A stretch of 64,000 nt of DNA from JAJYSO01 sp964586655 (GTDB taxonomy: Bacteria > Bacteroidota > Bacteroidia > Flavobacteriales > Flavobacteriaceae): assembly GCA_964586655.1 (NCBI GenBank), contig CAZPGY010000002.1, positions 1 to 64,000 on the forward strand, in the 5' to 3' direction. Positions 23,891 through 32,463 of this stretch are shown in pieces. The notes under the pieces are model-generated. The model saw only the letters and a program-made list of their open reading frames with translations. It was not told the DNA's origin and made no database searches. Each line of letters opens with the position of its first letter. Position 1 is the stretch's first letter. Both the position numbers and the translations under genes were made by a program.

Positions 23891-26053
23891 ATGCTAAAAA
23901 AAATCACTTGTATCCTTTTATTTCTATGCTGTGGAAAGACACTATTGGGACAGACCACAGCGACCTCTACTTCTAAAAGCACAAGTAATCAGCTTAATGA
24001 TGAGCTGATAAGCCGTTTTGATCAAGTGGTTGAGCAGCATTTAAAGTCTGCTGATTTTCCCCAAAACACTACCCTTTATGCACTTTCTAAGCTGTATAGC
24101 GAGCCATTGCCAAAAATAACGACAACGGAATCGTTAGATGCTCAACAACGTCAACTCGTTACCTTACAGCAAGAACTTTTACGCGAAGATTGGGGATTGT
24201 CGCTACAAGCCGGTTATCTTGAGAATTTTGAAGCCGATATTTTTACGGTAGGAGAAATCTATTACAAACGCCGGGGTCGGGTAGAGCTGCAATGGGATCT
24301 TTTAAAGAATGGCCTCTTTGAAAACAGACACAAAGCAAAGGCATTAGCGTTTAAGAAAGAAGCCTTGGCATACGATGCTGAAAAAACAGAAGCACAAAAG
24401 CACTATGAGCTGCGCTACAATGCTATTATTTATACTTTCAATAAAAAGCGTATAGCCGTGCTTAAACAATACGACAGCCTTCAGGAAGTTATGGTTTCCG
24501 GGCTAAAACAACTCGTGCAAAAGCACTTTCTGTTAAAAGACAAGTTGATTGCTGAAGAAGGACAACAACGGCGCATTGATCAAAAGCTAAAAGCTTACCA
24601 AGCCTATAACCGAAATGCAGTTTTTGAAACTGCCCCGGTAAAAGCGACACAACTGCCGGTGGTTGATGTCAATCTCGATAAACTTAAAGCCGCGACGAAG
24701 TCTTTTGATACGATGGTAGCACAAACAAAAGCGTACACAGAACCGTCCTATAATCCATTGTACGATATCAGGCTGAGCTTGTTTGCTCGTTATAGCCTTT
24801 ATGGGGCCGGGCCTGACAGAGCGGCCACAGTGCCGGTACCGGTAGATAATTTTGGCGGACGGGAGTATTTTTCAGCTGGTGTCAATCTTTCTATTCCTTT
24901 GCCGTTTAATGCTTCTGAAAAACGTGCTATTCATCAGTTAAAACAAAAGATAGCTAAAACTAAACTCGCCAAAACGGCCTATGCCGAACACAAAACTGTG
25001 ATTAACACTTACTATGAGTATGAATTTGCGCTACAGCAGTACATTCAATTCTATGGAAAGTATATACATAATCAAGAAAAAATCAGGCGTGTAGCTACTT
25101 TAAAGAAATTAAATAACAAAGGCTATAGTCCCGTAAAACTAACTGAATTAATCGCGCAGCGATACCAAATAACCTTGGCTTTAATCGACTTAAAGCAAAA
25201 GCTGTATCTGAAACTTTTAAAGATAGATTCACAGGTCAATTTGCCCCTTTTAGCCTATATTAAGCCGGTAAACTTGCCGCATATTTATCATAAAAACATA
25301 GCTAAAAACCAACAATTAAACGATAGCAGCTATGCTTCTACCATCCCGAAGGATTTTGTTGATGAATTATATGTTTGGACGGAAGGCTTTTCTACGGTGA
25401 GCAATCAAGAATTACTATCGCTCTTAATGCAACAAGGCATCCAAACGGTTTCTATTTCACTGGGTGCCGGCACCTTTGATAAAGCTCGTAAATTCATCCA
25501 AAAAGCACATCAGCAACATATTAAAGTTGACTTGTTGGTCGGTAATAACCTGCTGATTTATATAGACACTCGATCTAAGAGGTTGCAGCATTATGTACAG
25601 CAAGCAGCAGAATTGTCAGCCGATGGATTGCATTTAGATGTCGAACCCCACAGTTTTGACAATTGGGAGGAGAAAAAGCAATTTTATAAGCGTAATTATA
25701 TAAAGCTATTAAAGCGTGCAAGGAAAATGACAGCAGCTGAGAATTTGAAACTGACGGTTTCGATTCCTCATTTTTACGATGATATTTTGCCTGAGATTAA
25801 ACCTCTGGTCGATCAAGTTGATTTGATGGTTTATGAAACCAATAGGGTAGATCAAATTATAAGTCGTGTTAAAAATGATGTTGAATTATTGGGCTATAAA
25901 GCGGTTATAGCGCTTAGGGCAAAAGACTTTGATAGCCTTAATCAATTAAACAAAGTTGTGAGGACGCTGAAAACCAAATTTCCTAAACAGCGGTTTGCCC
26001 TACACGATTTACGTGATTTTAAACATAAAATCAGCCATTACGATGAGAAGTAA
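23891..26053 (+). CDS. TolC-like outer-membrane protein fused to a GH18-like TIM domain
   Basis: A 720-residue exported protein. After a signal peptide (about 1-21), residues about 80-450 have the helical hairpins and short amphipathic strands of outer-membrane efflux (TolC-type) proteins: long Lys/Glu/Gln helices, with barrel-like strands near DIRLSLFARYSLYG and FSAGVNLSIPLPF. From about 488 the protein changes to a TIM-barrel-like domain with VDELYVWTEGF, ADGLHLDVEP (577-586) and VDLMVYET. DGxxxDxE is the GH18 catalytic signature, with E585 as the likely acid. I infer an export channel with an attached glycan hydrolase or glycan-binding domain. It is the first gene of a tight five-gene operon; its stop overlaps the next start by 11 bases. 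Confidence 0.75.
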   Translation: MLKKITCILLFLCCGKTLLGQTTATSTSKSTSNQLNDELISRFDQVVEQHLKSADFPQNTTLYALSKLYSEPLPKITTTESLDAQQRQLVTLQQELLREDWGLSLQAGYLENFEADIFTVGEIYYKRRGRVELQWDLLKNGLFENRHKAKALAFKKEALAYDAEKTEAQKHYELRYNAIIYTFNKKRIAVLKQYDSLQEVMVSGLKQLVQKHFLLKDKLIAEEGQQRRIDQKLKAYQAYNRNAVFETAPVKATQLPVVDVNLDKLKAATKSFDTMVAQTKAYTEPSYNPLYDIRLSLFARYSLYGAGPDRAATVPVPVDNFGGREYFSAGVNLSIPLPFNASEKRAIHQLKQKIAKTKLAKTAYAEHKTVINTYYEYEFALQQYIQFYGKYIHNQEKIRRVATLKKLNNKGYSPVKLTELIAQRYQITLALIDLKQKLYLKLLKIDSQVNLPLLAYIKPVNLPHIYHKNIAKNQQLNDSSYASTIPKDFVDELYVWTEGFSTVSNQELLSLLMQQGIQTVSISLGAGTFDKARKFIQKAHQQHIKVDLLVGNNLLIYIDTRSKRLQHYVQQAAELSADGLHLDVEPHSFDNWEEKKQFYKRNYIKLLKRARKMTAAENLKLTVSIPHFYDDILPEIKPLVDQVDLMVYETNRVDQIISRVKNDVELLGYKAVIALRAKDFDSLNQLNKVVRTLKTKFPKQRFALHDLRDFKHKISHYDEK

Positions 26054-27098
26054 AGATTTTATTAGACGAAAACGATATACACTTGACAAGCGAGAAGAAG
26101 CCCAACCGGTGCCTAAACAAACCAACTGGGATCGTATTGTGTATCTGTTGATATTGGTAATCATTCTTATTATCATAGGTTTTTGGGCCTTCAATAATTA
26201 CCTTACCGTTCAAGGTTATGGCTATGTGGCCACGCCAACCTTGCATTTGAGGGCACCTGACGGAATGAAGATCAATCAATTATACGTTAATAAAGGAGAA
26301 CAAATAAACAAAGGCGATTCGCTATTTGGCTTTATACCGGCTGATGACGATAAATCTATCAATTTAGCATTTGACTTGCAGCGTAAACAACTTAGCAATG
26401 CAGCGGATATCAAAGCCCTAAAAAATAAAGCAATTGTATTGCGTGCTGAGCTTAAGGGATTGCAGCAAAAATTGGCGTATTATCAAAATGAATATCAGAA
26501 AACGCAGCAAAAGGTAAAATTAGCCATAACAACCGTAGGTGATTTAGAACAGATAGAAGAAAAACAACTGGATCTCAAAACAAAAATTGAAGAGCTGAAA
26601 GCAGAATTAAAAGCCTTATACCTTGAAATAAATGGTCTGCAGCATAACGCAGAAAGCGAGACTTCTATCTACCAAAATCGATTGGATAACGGAAGTGGAC
26701 TATTAAAATCGCCTTATACTTCTCCGGTAGCCGGCACTATTACAGAAGTATATGCCTTGCCTAATCAAATCGTTTTTGGTGCTGAGCCCATTATGAATAT
26801 TAAACTGCAACAAGCAGCACCGTATATTATTGCCAAATTTAGCAGAAGAGATGCGGAGTATTTGGTTCCCGGACAAGTATTTACCGTAGAATTTCACAAT
26901 GGCGTCAAAAGCCAGGCAGTAATAAGTGATTTTTATACCGGCGAATCAACGTATAACAATACCTGGAAAAAATGGACCGATGTACAGTCGTCTGATGAGT
27001 TTATTGTGGTACAGTTAAAACCCTTATCTCCGGAGATGGCACAAGAGTGGCGTAAACACCGCGGTGTAGGCGTTCAACTAACCTATTATATTTTATAA
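26043..27098 (+). CDS. HlyD-like membrane-fusion (adaptor) protein
   Basis: A 351-residue periplasmic adaptor. It has a basic cytoplasmic N-terminus, one membrane helix (about 33-54), a split biotinyl-lipoyl-like domain (LRAPDGMKINQLYVNKGEQI and, after the hairpin, SPVAGTITEVYALPNQIV), a coiled-coil hairpin (about 105-205) and a C-terminal beta-barrel (RDAEYLVPGQVFTVEF). Such proteins bridge an inner-membrane machine and a TolC-type channel. No ABC or RND pump is nearby, so the partner is probably the GT2 synthase encoded two genes downstream, as with Alg44 in alginate export. The ATG at 26043 is preferred; the longer frame would start deep within the previous gene. Confidence 0.8.
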   Translation: MRSKDFIRRKRYTLDKREEAQPVPKQTNWDRIVYLLILVIILIIIGFWAFNNYLTVQGYGYVATPTLHLRAPDGMKINQLYVNKGEQINKGDSLFGFIPADDDKSINLAFDLQRKQLSNAADIKALKNKAIVLRAELKGLQQKLAYYQNEYQKTQQKVKLAITTVGDLEQIEEKQLDLKTKIEELKAELKALYLEINGLQHNAESETSIYQNRLDNGSGLLKSPYTSPVAGTITEVYALPNQIVFGAEPIMNIKLQQAAPYIIAKFSRRDAEYLVPGQVFTVEFHNGVKSQAVISDFYTGESTYNNTWKKWTDVQSSDEFIVVQLKPLSPEMAQEWRKHRGVGVQLTYYIL

Positions 27099-27100
27099 TT

Positions 27101-28927
27101 ATGACACAAGATATTCCCAATATTCCTGGTGTAACACCTGTAATGCGTTACAATTTGAAATTTGCTAAGATTAATCCATTAAAGATAGATAATTTTTCGG
27201 GGCTTGAATCTTATGACGCTTTACTAATTGAAGATGCTCCCAATGGCGTTTTAATTGATTTTATTAGAAAATTATATTCAGCTGCTAATCTGGCTATTGC
27301 TTTAAAACCACGTTTATTGGTAGGTACTTCACGTCATCGAAGTAGCCTCTCGGCTTATTTTGACGATGTAGTAAAAACGTTCCCCACAGTAGAAAATGAA
27401 GTGTATAAAATCTGTGAGATAAATAATGCACTGGACGAGTTGAATCCTGCTGATTATTCTAATAAAAAACAGATTACAGTTGGAGTTATTGACGGTGACG
27501 AAACCTTTTTAAAAGACTTCAGTGTCGAGTTGGAACGCTACCAAGATTTTAGTGTTGAATGGACAGCCACAACTAAAAAAAATGCCATTGATAAACTTGT
27601 GTTAGCCTCCCGTCAAGTCGATGTGCTTATCGGAAATATAGATTTAACTGAACAACCGGAAGAAGAGGTTTTACATACCATTAATAAAGCTGGTATCCAT
27701 AATCTTGTCATTTTAAGCGACAAAAAAGAGGATTTGGAAAAGGCCTTTATGTATTCGTTTAAATACGGCGTAGTCGATTATATTAAAAAACCTGTATTAA
27801 AAGAAGATTTGGATCGTATTCATGAACGGCTTGCCCATCGATTGAAGCGAACCGGTCGTGTTAAAATCAATGAAGAGAGTAACTTTCTGTGGAAAGTACT
27901 TGCCTATATGTACAGTCGCTCTGTAGAAAAACTAAAACCGATCCCTAACTTATATTCCGTGATAGGTTACAGCTACCCGATGTTGACTTCGGTGATGACT
28001 CCTCAAATAATAAAAGGACAGTTAAATACACTGCACAAGGCGGTAAAACAAGGCTATTTAAAAGAAGATTTTTTTGACGCAGTTTATTTGTGTGCCAAGT
28101 GTTCCAGTGCTGCGCTTCAATACCGGGAAATTTGCCCTAAATGCCAATCTTCTAACCTGAAACAACAGGATTTAATTCATCATTTTCGTTGCGCCTACGT
28201 CGGCCCTCGATCCGATTTTCAGCCGAGTGGAGACATTTATGATTTAGTATGCCCAAAGTGTGACAAGCGATTGAAACATATTGGCGTTGATTATGACAAA
28301 CCGGCCGTAGTTTACGATTGTTTAAGTTGTCATCATGTATTTCAAGACCCTATAATTAGTGCAAAATGCTTGACTTGTGATCACGAAAATGAAACTGAAA
28401 ATTTGGTCCGAAATGAGTTATATACTTATACGTTGCAACCTGCGGCTATTAACTTTATTAAAGGGCAAGAGGCATTTGAATTAGAAGATGATTACGAAGA
28501 GTCTCCCCGACAGATTTATTTCTTTAGGTTGTTGCTCAATGAAATTAATCGACAAAAGCAGGCATCTTATAAGAGTTGTTTAGCCGGAATAAAACTCACC
28601 GGAATTTCCTTCCTTTATGAAAATGTAGGATACCGTGAACGGCAGCACTTACAACAAGAAATATATGATATTATCCGCGCCGGGCTACCTGATTCAGCAG
28701 AAATTAATTACAACGGCCCCACGCAACCTTCGATGATTATACCCGAACATAATGAACGGCAATCAAAACGTATTTTAAAACGAATAAAAGATTCTATTAC
28801 AGCTTACCTACAAAATCAATTTGAAGATAGGAATATCAAAGTAGAAACCGGAGTTGTTTTGATTCGTGAAGAAGGTACAGCACACGACCATTTTGACAAG
28901 TTAGAACAGGTATTTGCAACCAAATAA
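27101..28927 (+). CDS. Pseudo-receiver / TackOD1 zinc-ribbon / degenerate GGDEF protein
   Basis: A 608-residue cytoplasmic protein. Residues about 124-245 form a response-regulator receiver fold: acidic pair in VIDGDE, S206, and K230 in IKKP are present, but the phosphoacceptor position in DVLIGNIDL is Asn (N179), so normal phosphorylation is unlikely. Residues about 260-435 contain eleven cysteines, mostly in CxxC pairs (C331/C334, C345/C348, C384/C387, C407/C410, C423/C426), in a pattern I recognise as the TackOD1 metal-binding output domain, including HHFRCAYVGP. Residues about 470-600 follow the GGDEF fold (LAGIKLTGISFLYENVGYRE), but the active-site loop is NGPTQPS and no RxxD I-site is visible. 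It is probably a signalling or scaffold subunit of the operon. Confidence 0.75.
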   Translation: MTQDIPNIPGVTPVMRYNLKFAKINPLKIDNFSGLESYDALLIEDAPNGVLIDFIRKLYSAANLAIALKPRLLVGTSRHRSSLSAYFDDVVKTFPTVENEVYKICEINNALDELNPADYSNKKQITVGVIDGDETFLKDFSVELERYQDFSVEWTATTKKNAIDKLVLASRQVDVLIGNIDLTEQPEEEVLHTINKAGIHNLVILSDKKEDLEKAFMYSFKYGVVDYIKKPVLKEDLDRIHERLAHRLKRTGRVKINEESNFLWKVLAYMYSRSVEKLKPIPNLYSVIGYSYPMLTSVMTPQIIKGQLNTLHKAVKQGYLKEDFFDAVYLCAKCSSAALQYREICPKCQSSNLKQQDLIHHFRCAYVGPRSDFQPSGDIYDLVCPKCDKRLKHIGVDYDKPAVVYDCLSCHHVFQDPIISAKCLTCDHENETENLVRNELYTYTLQPAAINFIKGQEAFELEDDYEESPRQIYFFRLLLNEINRQKQASYKSCLAGIKLTGISFLYENVGYRERQHLQQEIYDIIRAGLPDSAEINYNGPTQPSMIIPEHNERQSKRILKRIKDSITAYLQNQFEDRNIKVETGVVLIREEGTAHDHFDKLEQVFATK

Positions 28928-28936
28928 ATTGATGTA

Positions 28937-30259
28937 ATGGAAGGGTTTTTAGATTTTTGGCGCAGCCAAGGAGTGCAAGGCTTTGTGCTGATTTTTATCT
29001 TCTATTTTGTCTTTGAATTTCCACGGCAAATTGTATTAGATTTTGTCATTTTAATCATTCACTGGCTGCGGAAGCGGTTTAATAAAAAAGCAATCAAATA
29101 CGCCCGTGAAAACTTGTGGAATGAACGCCCTTTAGTCTCCATCATTATTCCCGGAAAAGACGAAGGGAAAAATTATTACAACCTGGTGAATTCGTTACGT
29201 CAACAAAGTTATCAGCATTTTGAGGTGATTATTGTAGATGATGGCTCAGGAGATTATACGCGCTATATTGGTCGAGATCTCGAACGACGAGGCGAAATTG
29301 ACAAGTTTATTCGTAATGAAGTGCGTGGAGGAAAAGCCTCTGCAGCCAATTTAGCCTTGCGCTACGCTACCGGAAAATACGTGCTTCACCTCGATGCGGA
29401 TTGTAGTTTTTTCTACGATGCCATAGAAGAAGCCATCTTGCCCTTTTATCTGCATAAAAACATTGGAGCCGTGAGTTGTGCTCTTGAAGTGCGAAATACA
29501 AATGCAAGTTTAGCAACAAGGTTTCAAACTATTGAGTATTTACTTTCCATCAATGTAGGACGAATGGTAAACTCCTCCTTGGGGATTTTACAATTAGTCT
29601 CCGGTGCCTTCGGCGCTTTTAGACGAGATCTATTAGAAGAAGTTGGGGGCTGGGACGTCGGTCCCGGGCTCGATGGCGACATCACCCAAAAAATAAAAAA
29701 GACCGGAAAATGGAAAGTGGTGTTTGCCCCTAATGCAGTAGCCTTAACCGATGTTCCCGATACCTTTAAAAAGTTGACAAAACAACGCTTGCGCTGGAGT
29801 CGTTCGGCTATTCGATTTCGATTTCGCAAACATCGCAATGTCTTTTATCCCAATAAAGGCTTTAATTGGGCCAGTATGTGGGCCAGTTTTGACAACCTGT
29901 TTTACAATGTTATTTTAAATTTCACCTGGTGGATTTATATGTTTTTGATTCTGACCAATTATATTCACCGCATTTCTTATATTTTTATCACGATTTTCTT
30001 GGTATACACCCTGTCTAAATTTTTAGAGTTTGCGGTGGTATTGTTCGTATCACATCACAAGAAAGACCGTTTTAAACTGTTGCTTTACCTTCCGGGAATG
30101 GTTATTTATACCGCTTATTATATGCGGTTTGTCAGAACCTATGCTTATCTAAAAGAATTGTTCGGAAAATCTTCTTTTAAAGACCAGTGGAACCCCGAAA
30201 AGTCTTCTAAAGAAGCTAAAAAAGTGGAGCGAGAGATTACGGCTGTTTTTAATAAATAA
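28937..30259 (+). CDS. Processive GT2 polysaccharide synthase
   Basis: A 440-residue inner-membrane glycosyltransferase. One or two membrane helices (about 15-43) precede a GT-A domain with VIIVDDGSGD (about 97-106), HLDADCS (DxD, 151-157), the GGKASAANLAL loop, LDGDIT (245-250, with G in place of the usual E before D) and QRLRWSR (283-289, the QxxRW motif of processive synthases). Further helices follow (about 315-400). This fits a synthase of the cellulose/PNAG/hyaluronan group that makes and extrudes a beta-linked polymer. The deacetylase next door suggests an N-acetylated sugar, but the product is not known. Confidence 0.85.
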   Translation: MEGFLDFWRSQGVQGFVLIFIFYFVFEFPRQIVLDFVILIIHWLRKRFNKKAIKYARENLWNERPLVSIIIPGKDEGKNYYNLVNSLRQQSYQHFEVIIVDDGSGDYTRYIGRDLERRGEIDKFIRNEVRGGKASAANLALRYATGKYVLHLDADCSFFYDAIEEAILPFYLHKNIGAVSCALEVRNTNASLATRFQTIEYLLSINVGRMVNSSLGILQLVSGAFGAFRRDLLEEVGGWDVGPGLDGDITQKIKKTGKWKVVFAPNAVALTDVPDTFKKLTKQRLRWSRSAIRFRFRKHRNVFYPNKGFNWASMWASFDNLFYNVILNFTWWIYMFLILTNYIHRISYIFITIFLVYTLSKFLEFAVVLFVSHHKKDRFKLLLYLPGMVIYTAYYMRFVRTYAYLKELFGKSSFKDQWNPEKSSKEAKKVEREITAVFNK

Positions 30260-30272
30260 TAAAATCCGATAT

Positions 30273-32312
30273 ATGAGACTGCTTTCTTTATTCCTTTGTT
30301 TTTTCTGTATTTTATCTACACGAGCTCAAGTAGATCGTCGAGTAGCAGTATTAGATATGACAAACTACAACAATGAAACCAGCTCGTCACGCAAAATATC
30401 GGCTATTCATATTATGCAGATGGTTGGTGTACCCTATAAAATTACAACTCAACTTTCAGAAGCCATACAATCTCCCGTTATCATCACGGGTTCTCGTATT
30501 GAAGAAAATGCTTTTAGCTCTGCTCAAAAAGCACAATTAAAATCTTATGTAGCTAATGGTGGAATCTTGATCACCTCCTACCTCAAAGACAGCGACCTTT
30601 TTGAACTCTGTGGAGTTGGCGCCCGGTATTCCTCTAACACCTTATACCGCATTAAGTTTGATACTACTTCAGCCCCAATTTTTGACCTGATAAATGATTC
30701 ATTGGAACAGACCATTTCCATAGGAGACCCTACAAAAGGATTTTCTTTTTATACGCCGTACTATGATTTAACAGCAGGAATTAGCTTAGCGAACTATGAA
30801 AACAATAAACCGGCAGTTATAAAAAACTCATACGGACAAGGTACCGTATACCTTTTTGCGCCTGATTTCAGAGATCTTGTCTATAGACCCCAATTAAACT
30901 TCGATGTAAATGCTCAACGCTCATATTCTAATGGTTTTGAACCCTCAGCAGATGTTATATTTTTTATCATTCGCAATATAATCAGAACACATATTCCTCA
31001 CTCTGTTTTTAAATATACCATCCCCTATAAATACAAATCTGTTTTGCTTATCACCCATGATGTTGATAGCCAAACAGCCATGGATACGATGCATTATTTT
31101 TCTGAATTTGAAAAAAATAGAGGGATCACCGCCTTATACAACATAACAACCAGCTACTCCAGCAATGGGTGGATATCAGGGTTCTACAGTAGCCAAAGCG
31201 CCGCCATTCAACAGCTCATCAATGACGGTCACACGATAGCTTCCCACTCTGTAGGGCACTTTCCCGACTTTGCCAACGAAGATCATTTCCCCTTGGGCCA
31301 TATGGGGAACACAAAATACAACTATGCCCCACATTATCACAGCAATAATAACACAACTGTAGGAGGTTCAGTTTATGGAGAGGTCGAAGTCTCTAAACAA
31401 TTACTTGAAAACGACTACAATGTTACAGTCAAGACTTTTAGAGCAGGCCACTTGGCCTTCAATGACTCCTTAGTTTTAGCTTTAGAAAAATTAGGCTATC
31501 AGTACAATTCAACTTTTTCTGCTAATGCTATTCTAACCTCTTTCCCCTATTATGCCATGAAAGTACGCACCTTTGATGGCGTAGAATCAACAGTACTGGA
31601 AATTCCCCTAACTATTTCTGATGTTTTGACTGATTTCAATAGAGAAAATTATACTGAAGGGGTCAATCTCTGGTTGGATGCTACCCAACGTTATGCAAAC
31701 AATCATTCCCCCATTGTTTTATTAATTCACCCTAATAGATATTGGAAATTTCAAGCAGAAAAATTATTTTTAAATCAACTCCCAAGCGGAATTGAACCAT
31801 TTCCTTTTCAGCAATATGGCCGGTTCTGGAAAAAACGTGACGCCTTAAAATTTCATACGACATTATCGACAAGCAACGAGCTTACGGTAGTATTTGACAA
31901 TGAGGCTTTGTTGCCAGCACAATCTTTTGTAATTGACTATGAAGGATTGAATAAAGTTGTCTTTAAAAACAGTAATGGAGACCTCTTAAACTTTTCATGG
32001 ATTCCGTGGAATGAAGATTTGCGTTTATACTATCAGGATGAGTTTATGGGAATTGAAGCAAACTATAACAAAGAACCTCAAGACATTGCACGCTATCCTG
32101 TCCCTACTTCACAAAATTTGACTATTAGATTACCAAAAAACACAACCAATGCTAAGTTGTATATCTATGACCTGATGGGAAAGAAGTGCTATACTTCAAA
32201 AATGACAACACAAGAGAAAACAATAAATGTACAGCATTTATCTCCCGGAGTTTATCTCTTAAAAGCCATTTCCAATGGAAAATCTTTTAGCACAAAGTTT
32301 ATAAAAAAATAA
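30273..32312 (+). CDS. NodB-type polysaccharide deacetylase with T9SS sorting domain
   Basis: A 679-residue secreted enzyme. It has a signal peptide (about 1-18), an N-terminal alpha/beta domain (about 20-205) resembling a glutamine-amidotransferase-like fold, then a NodB domain (about 254-510) with the metal/catalytic THDVDS (261-266) and HSVGH (325-329, HxxxH). The last 75 residues (YPVPTSQNLTIRL, YDLMGKKCY, LSPGVYLLKAISNGKSFSTK, ending IKK) are a type A T9SS C-terminal sorting domain, so it goes through type IX secretion to the surface. It likely deacetylates the polymer made by the upstream synthase. It is the last gene of the operon, 13 bases after the GT2. Confidence 0.85.
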   Translation: MRLLSLFLCFFCILSTRAQVDRRVAVLDMTNYNNETSSSRKISAIHIMQMVGVPYKITTQLSEAIQSPVIITGSRIEENAFSSAQKAQLKSYVANGGILITSYLKDSDLFELCGVGARYSSNTLYRIKFDTTSAPIFDLINDSLEQTISIGDPTKGFSFYTPYYDLTAGISLANYENNKPAVIKNSYGQGTVYLFAPDFRDLVYRPQLNFDVNAQRSYSNGFEPSADVIFFIIRNIIRTHIPHSVFKYTIPYKYKSVLLITHDVDSQTAMDTMHYFSEFEKNRGITALYNITTSYSSNGWISGFYSSQSAAIQQLINDGHTIASHSVGHFPDFANEDHFPLGHMGNTKYNYAPHYHSNNNTTVGGSVYGEVEVSKQLLENDYNVTVKTFRAGHLAFNDSLVLALEKLGYQYNSTFSANAILTSFPYYAMKVRTFDGVESTVLEIPLTISDVLTDFNRENYTEGVNLWLDATQRYANNHSPIVLLIHPNRYWKFQAEKLFLNQLPSGIEPFPFQQYGRFWKKRDALKFHTTLSTSNELTVVFDNEALLPAQSFVIDYEGLNKVVFKNSNGDLLNFSWIPWNEDLRLYYQDEFMGIEANYNKEPQDIARYPVPTSQNLTIRLPKNTTNAKLYIYDLMGKKCYTSKMTTQEKTINVQHLSPGVYLLKAISNGKSFSTKFIKK

Positions 32313-32463
32313 ATGCAATACCAGGTCTACATACAAACCAAATCCACCTTCAAGTAAAATTTACAAAAATAACCGAAGCCCTCATTGAAAAGTTTAATCA
32401 GGCAGATTCAAATCACAGGCACCACATCGTTTGCCCAGCTTCCGGTGAAAAACATTAAAAAAA

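Noticed and set aside
23891..27098. Multidrug efflux operon (TolC plus HlyD)
   Set aside because: No RND, ABC or MFS pump follows; the next genes are a polymer synthase and a deacetylase, and the TolC-like protein carries a GH18-like domain.
32313..32455. Possible gene tail after the deacetylase (a frame with KFTKITEALIEKFNQ)
   Set aside because: It has no start codon, the ATG at 32313 is in another frame and stops after 14 codons, and no family is recognisable.
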